NCBI GenBank assembly: GCA_001799045.1
Contig: MGRY01000229.1
Coordinates: 1-9,758 of the forward strand
Reading direction: 5' to 3'
DNA: 9,758 bases
Source of the DNA: Deltaproteobacteria bacterium RIFCSPLOWO2_02_56_12
Lineage (GTDB): Bacteria > Desulfobacterota > Binatia > UBA9968
Shown here: in pieces, positions 6,701 through 9,758 of the stretch
Layout of the letters: each line of letters starts with the position of its first letter
Numbering within the stretch: position 1 is the stretch's first letter
Made by a program: the position numbers and the translations under genes
Notes under the pieces: generated by a model
Databases searched by the model: none
What the model was told of the DNA's origin: nothing
The model's input: only the letters and a program-made list of their open reading frames with translations

Positions 6701-7657
6701 ATGATAAGCTGGCCATTTGAAAGACTCGCCTATCTGGGCATATGGCTTACCTTTGAGCTAGGAAGGCTTGCGGTCAAGATTTTTTCCCGCCGCTTTTTAT
6801 TCTCCCTCTTCGATGGCATGGCTGACCTTGGGTTCCACCTCTTCCGCAGTTTCCGCATACGATCGATCAATAACCTCACCTTGGCCTTAGGCGAACAACT
6901 GGACGCCGGTGAGATCCCGGCAATCGTACAAAGGTCTCTAAGGAATTTCTTCCGCGACTTTGTTGAAATGGGATTCGCCCTTGAGGCTTCGCGCGAACAG
7001 ATCCGTAGCGGGATTCCGCTGCGCGGGCGCGAGCACCTGGAAGCTGCCCTGGCCAGAGGAAAGGGGGTCATCGCCCTCAGCGCCCATCTGGGAAACTTTT
7101 TCCTGGTCGGAACCAGGCTTGCCGTCGAAGGCTTTCCTGTCCATGTTCTCGTGAACCAACGCCACAATGGACGCTTCACTCAACTCATGGACCGCTACCG
7201 GCTGCTCATTTGGCAGAGAACCATTCACGCGCGACCCCGACGGCAGGCATCCCAAGAGTTGCTCCAGGTCTTAAGGCGCAACGAGCTGGCTATCGTCATC
7301 GCGGATGAATACAGGTCGGGGAGTGGAATCTATGTGCCTTTTTTCGGCCGCACCGTCTTATCCCGTCGAGGTCCGGCGACACTGGCGCTCCGGAGCGGGG
7401 CGGCGATCGTCCCGATCTACATGGTGCGCGATTCCTCGGGAAAGCTCACCCTCGTCATCGAGCCGGAAGTAGCCCTGCTAAGATCGGGGGGCACCAAGTC
7501 CGAGGTTAAGGAGAACACCCTGCGGATCACCCAGTGGCTGGAAAGGGTGGTGCGCTCCTACCCCGATCAATGGAATTGGATGAATATCCGTTGGCAGGAA
7601 TCTCAACCGGGACCATTCGTAGAAAAAAAACAGGAAGCAAAAGGATTCCTAGCGTGA
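6701..7657 (+). CDS. LpxL/HtrB-family lysophospholipid (lipid A-type) acyltransferase, divergent active site
   Basis: A 318-residue, probably membrane-associated protein of the lipid A biosynthesis acyltransferase family, whose members transfer acyl chains to lipid A precursors or other glycolipids at the inner membrane. The family pattern is seen in order: a hydrophobic/basic N-terminus, GVIALSAHLGN at 122-132, IADEYRSGSGIYVPFFGR at 200-217, RRGPATLALRSGAAIVPIY at 222-240, and the C-terminal YPDQWNWMNIRW at 287-298. The catalytic His129 is present, but the acidic residue expected five positions later in HX4(D/E) is Phe134 (AHLGNFF). Activity may be lost or altered. The start is ATG 6701; TTG 6698 would add one residue. 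No Shine-Dalgarno sequence is visible, and a 12-bp hairpin ends 24 nt upstream. The stop overlaps a possible GTG start of the next gene (GTGA at 7654-7657), suggesting one operon. Confidence 0.85.
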   Translation: MISWPFERLAYLGIWLTFELGRLAVKIFSRRFLFSLFDGMADLGFHLFRSFRIRSINNLTLALGEQLDAGEIPAIVQRSLRNFFRDFVEMGFALEASREQIRSGIPLRGREHLEAALARGKGVIALSAHLGNFFLVGTRLAVEGFPVHVLVNQRHNGRFTQLMDRYRLLIWQRTIHARPRRQASQELLQVLRRNELAIVIADEYRSGSGIYVPFFGRTVLSRRGPATLALRSGAAIVPIYMVRDSSGKLTLVIEPEVALLRSGGTKSEVKENTLRITQWLERVVRSYPDQWNWMNIRWQESQPGPFVEKKQEAKGFLA

Positions 7658-7673
7658 ATTTCGCTCCAGGAAA

Positions 7674-7679
7674 GGGAGA
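7674..7679 (+). promoter_or_regulatory. Ribosome binding site deciding the class II aldolase start
   Basis: GGGAGA lies 4 nt upstream of GTG 7684 (the GGAG core is 5 nt upstream) and favours that start. An alternative in-frame GTG at 7654 has AAGGA (7641-7645) 8 nt upstream and overlaps the preceding stop codon, so it cannot be excluded. Confidence 0.55.
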
Positions 7680-7683
7680 CCAA

Positions 7684-8424
7684 GTGAAAATCAACAAAAG
7701 AGACGTTGAAGAATTAAAAAAGAAGGTTGCCCTGGGGAATCGGGTACTTTTTCACCAGGGCCTGGCCGATTACCACGGTCATTTGAGTGCCCGCATCCCA
7801 GGGACACGCAAGTTTTTAATCAAGCCGGTCCTAGCGCCGCTCGGCACTATCACCGGTAGGGATATCATCATCGTGGATATTGACGAGTACAAGCGGGTAT
7901 GCGAGGAGAACTTTGCCAAGGTGAGAGGCAAACGGCAGGTCACAAGGTTAAAATTCCCGCCGCGTGAAACCATGATACACGCCGCGATTTATGAGGCTCG
8001 TCCAGACGTCAACTCTGTTGCTCATACCCATCAGCCTCTTGCAACCGCCTTCTCGGCCGCGGGAGTCCCGCTTTTGCCGATCTACAACCAAGCGGCCCCA
8101 TTCGCTCCGGAGACTCCCATCTTTCCGAGCCCCAGACTGATCTATACGCTGCAAGACGGGGCAGAGCTCGTGCAATCGCTGGGGAACCGCACGGCGGTTC
8201 TCATGCAGGGCCACGGCATCACAACAGTGGGCGAAGGAGTGGAACAGGCAACTTCTAATGCTATCTACTTAGAGAGAACAGCCTACATGCAGTGGGTCGC
8301 GAGCTCGGTGGGTAAGCCGGTAACGATGCCGCAAAAGGACATAGACATGATGAAGGAAAACATGCGCTACCGTGCCTACGACGCCTTCAACTACTTTGTC
8401 TCGCTACTGGAGAGGAAAAAGTAA
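7684..8424 (+). CDS. Class II aldolase/adducin-family protein
   Basis: A 246-residue cytoplasmic zinc enzyme of the class II aldolase/adducin (AraD/FucA) fold. Relatives cleave, epimerise or decarboxylate hydroxy-acids and sugar phosphates; the family also includes aromatic decarboxylases such as 3,4-dihydroxyphthalate decarboxylase. Visible signature: GNRVLFHQGLADYHGHLSAR at 18-37, the acid-base Glu95 in PPRETMIHAAIYEARPDV, zinc ligands His114 and His116 in VAHTH, and the third ligand His177 in MQGHG. Family catalytic residues therefore look intact. I use GTG 7684 because of its strong ribosome binding site and because homologous sequence begins there; GTG 7654 would add ten residues and overlap the acyltransferase stop. 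It is 38 bp upstream of the UbiD gene on the same strand, so the two likely share a transcript and a pathway, perhaps decarboxylation of an aromatic or unsaturated acid. The substrate cannot be read from the sequence. Confidence 0.9.
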   Translation: MKINKRDVEELKKKVALGNRVLFHQGLADYHGHLSARIPGTRKFLIKPVLAPLGTITGRDIIIVDIDEYKRVCEENFAKVRGKRQVTRLKFPPRETMIHAAIYEARPDVNSVAHTHQPLATAFSAAGVPLLPIYNQAAPFAPETPIFPSPRLIYTLQDGAELVQSLGNRTAVLMQGHGITTVGEGVEQATSNAIYLERTAYMQWVASSVGKPVTMPQKDIDMMKENMRYRAYDAFNYFVSLLERKK

Positions 8425-8449
8425 GGGTCCGGACACGGTCAAATATTCG

Positions 8450-8456
8450 AGGAGGT
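8450..8456 (+). promoter_or_regulatory. Strong ribosome binding site of the UbiD-family gene
   Basis: AGGAGGT, 6 nt before ATG 8463. It is the best Shine-Dalgarno match in the window and fixes the UbiD start. Confidence 0.85.
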
Positions 8457-8462
8457 AATCTA

Positions 8463-9758
8463 ATGGCAACGGTTAAAAAGCGCGCCGCAGAAGCGGCGGC
8501 GGTGAACCAAACCAGGACTGCGCCGATTCAGGATCTCCGCCAGTGGCTTGAACGTGTGGATGGTCTCGGCGAACTCATCCGCGTGAAGGAGCCGGTGGAC
8601 GTGATCGAGGAGATGAGCGCCATCTCCTACCTGGTAGCCAAACAAAACCCCTCGCCTGCGATTCTCTTCGAGTCTCCGCACGGCTACGAGCGTAGCCCGA
8701 TTGGAAGCAGGCTGCTGTGGAATATCCTCGGCCCCAGTTTAAGACGCATTGCCCTCACCCTGGAGGAGCCACCTGATACTCCGACGGTTGCATTGATCCG
8801 CCGCGTAAAGGACAAGCTGAAGCAGCGCATCCCGCCTCGGGAGGTGCCCCAGAGCCAAGCTCCTATTTATGAAAACAGCGTGAAGGGACCGGCCATTGCC
8901 CTTGACCAACTGCCCATACCCAAACATTGGCCTCTGGACGGCGGGCGCTATGCCGGTACAGCCGATTGCGTGATCACGCGTGACCCGGACAGCGGCTATC
9001 TAAACTTAGGCACTTACCGCATGATGCTTCAGGGAAGGAATCAGGTCGGCCTTTATCTCTCCCCGGGTAAGGATGCCCGGCTGCACATCACCCGCGCCTG
9101 GCAGAAAGGGGAGCCCATCCAGGTGGCTGCTGCCTGGGGCATAGACCCGCTCTTCATGCTCGTCGGTTCCCAGACCTTCGCCAAGAATGTCTCCGAGTAC
9201 GAATACGCGGGAGGGATCAAAGGTCAGCCCATACCGGTAGTGCGTGGGACGACCACAGATCTCTTATTGCCCGCGAATGCCGAACTCGTCATCGAAGGAA
9301 TCATCAGGCCGAATTCGGTGAAGAGAGAAGGGCCGTTCGGCGAGTTTCCTGGCTACTACGGGAGGCCGGAGGCAGGTTGTCCGTTGGTCAAGGTAACGGC
9401 GCTGCACTACCGCTCAAAACCGATCATCACCAATGCCCTCATGGCGGACTATCCTTCGAATGAGCAGAGCGGTTTCTTCTCCATCATCCGCTCCGCGCGA
9501 ATCTGGGATGACTTCGATAAACTCGGCATTCCCGGCATCCAAGGGGTCTACTGTCATCCCGCGGCGGCTGGCGGCTTCGGCATGACCGTCATCAGCCTGG
9601 AGCAGCGCTACGCCGGCCACGCGGCCCAGGCCCTGGCACTAGCGGCGCAGGTGCCGGGTGGAGCCTATTACACCAAGTGGATCATCGCGGTTGACGAGGA
9701 CGTCGATCCCACAGACACGAACCAGGTGATCTGGGCGATGAGCAGCCGCTGCAACCCG
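8463..9758 (+). CDS. UbiD-family decarboxylase, 3' end beyond the window
   Basis: The first 432 codons of an open frame that runs off the right edge, translated by hand from ATG 8463. UbiD-family enzymes use prenylated FMN, made by UbiX, to decarboxylate or carboxylate aromatic and alpha,beta-unsaturated acids. The N-terminal ~20 residues are an Ala/Lys-rich extension; the domain starts near DLRQWLERV (24-32). The active-site Arg-Glu-Glu triad seen in fungal Fdc1 maps to Arg186 (NLGTYR), Glu289 and Glu294 (REGPFGE). Of the metal/phosphate ligands, Asn181 and Glu245 (VSEYEYAG) are present, but the usual histidine appears to be Asp204 in SPGKDAR. The late family segment DPTDTNQVIWA (416-426) is also visible. 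Family members are about 450-500 residues, so only a short C-terminal part is missing. It lies 38 bp after the class II aldolase gene. No ubiX is in the window. The substrate is unknown; no neighbouring ubiquinone gene supports a UbiD role proper. Confidence 0.93.
   Translation, partial: MATVKKRAAEAAAVNQTRTAPIQDLRQWLERVDGLGELIRVKEPVDVIEEMSAISYLVAKQNPSPAILFESPHGYERSPIGSRLLWNILGPSLRRIALTLEEPPDTPTVALIRRVKDKLKQRIPPREVPQSQAPIYENSVKGPAIALDQLPIPKHWPLDGGRYAGTADCVITRDPDSGYLNLGTYRMMLQGRNQVGLYLSPGKDARLHITRAWQKGEPIQVAAAWGIDPLFMLVGSQTFAKNVSEYEYAGGIKGQPIPVVRGTTTDLLLPANAELVIEGIIRPNSVKREGPFGEFPGYYGRPEAGCPLVKVTALHYRSKPIITNALMADYPSNEQSGFFSIIRSARIWDDFDKLGIPGIQGVYCHPAAAGGFGMTVISLEQRYAGHAAQALALAAQVPGGAYYTKWIIAVDEDVDPTDTNQVIWAMSSRCNP

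Noticed and set aside
7534..7683. Longer N-terminus for the class II aldolase, starting inside the acyltransferase gene
   Set aside because: The extra residues overlap well-conserved acyltransferase sequence and do not resemble the aldolase family. GTG 7684 or 7654 are better starts.
8460..9620. Minus-strand open frames of 60-75 codons at 8460-8681, 8739-8927 and 9414-9620
   Set aside because: They are antisense to the continuous UbiD-family frame, which accounts for the whole stretch.

Overview
The window looks like a chromosomal segment of a Gram-negative-type bacterium. It carries a bacterial isoleucyl-tRNA synthetase gene coupled to lipoprotein signal peptidase, a lipid A-type acyltransferase-family gene, and genes typical of environmental bacteria that degrade organic acids or aromatics (MFS carboxylate-type transporter, pyruvate aldolase of the DapA superfamily, class II aldolase, UbiD decarboxylase). 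A deltaproteobacterial or uncultured soil/subsurface lineage such as NC10, Rokubacteria or Tectomicrobia would fit, but this is inference; no rRNA or other taxonomic marker is present. Base composition is moderately GC-rich, with AT-richer intergenic stretches and AT-richer parts of ileS.

Layout. Bases 2-1252 (+) hold the 3' part of an MFS transporter whose start lies upstream of the window. It converges, with a 13-bp gap, on a minus-strand block that reads from high to low coordinates: a small HExxH metallopeptidase-like gene (5919-6296), a 161-bp spacer with strong inverted repeats, ileS (2827-5757), lspA (2327-2830, TTG start overlapping the ileS stop), a 95-bp spacer with a possible promoter, and an aldolase of the trans-o-hydroxybenzylidenepyruvate hydratase-aldolase type (1266-2231). 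A divergent intergenic region of about 400 bp (6297-6700) contains a 12-bp perfect hairpin followed by a T-run. A plus-strand block follows: an LpxL/HtrB-family acyltransferase (6701-7657) lacking the acidic residue of the HX4(D/E) motif, a class II aldolase/adducin-family protein (7684-8424), and a UbiD-family decarboxylase (8463 to beyond the right edge).

How the genes may work together. ileS and lspA are housekeeping genes for translation and lipoprotein maturation. The class II aldolase and UbiD genes are closely spaced, each with a good ribosome binding site, and probably act in one catabolic route involving decarboxylation or C-C cleavage of an aromatic or alpha,beta-unsaturated acid. 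The hydratase-aldolase-like enzyme and the MFS transporter fit the same lifestyle but sit in separate transcription units. No substrate can be assigned. I see no CRISPR array, insertion sequence, tRNA, rRNA or defence system. The most unusual points are the acyltransferase active-site substitution, the UbiD metal-ligand substitution, the structured leader upstream of ileS, and the hairpin ahead of the acyltransferase.
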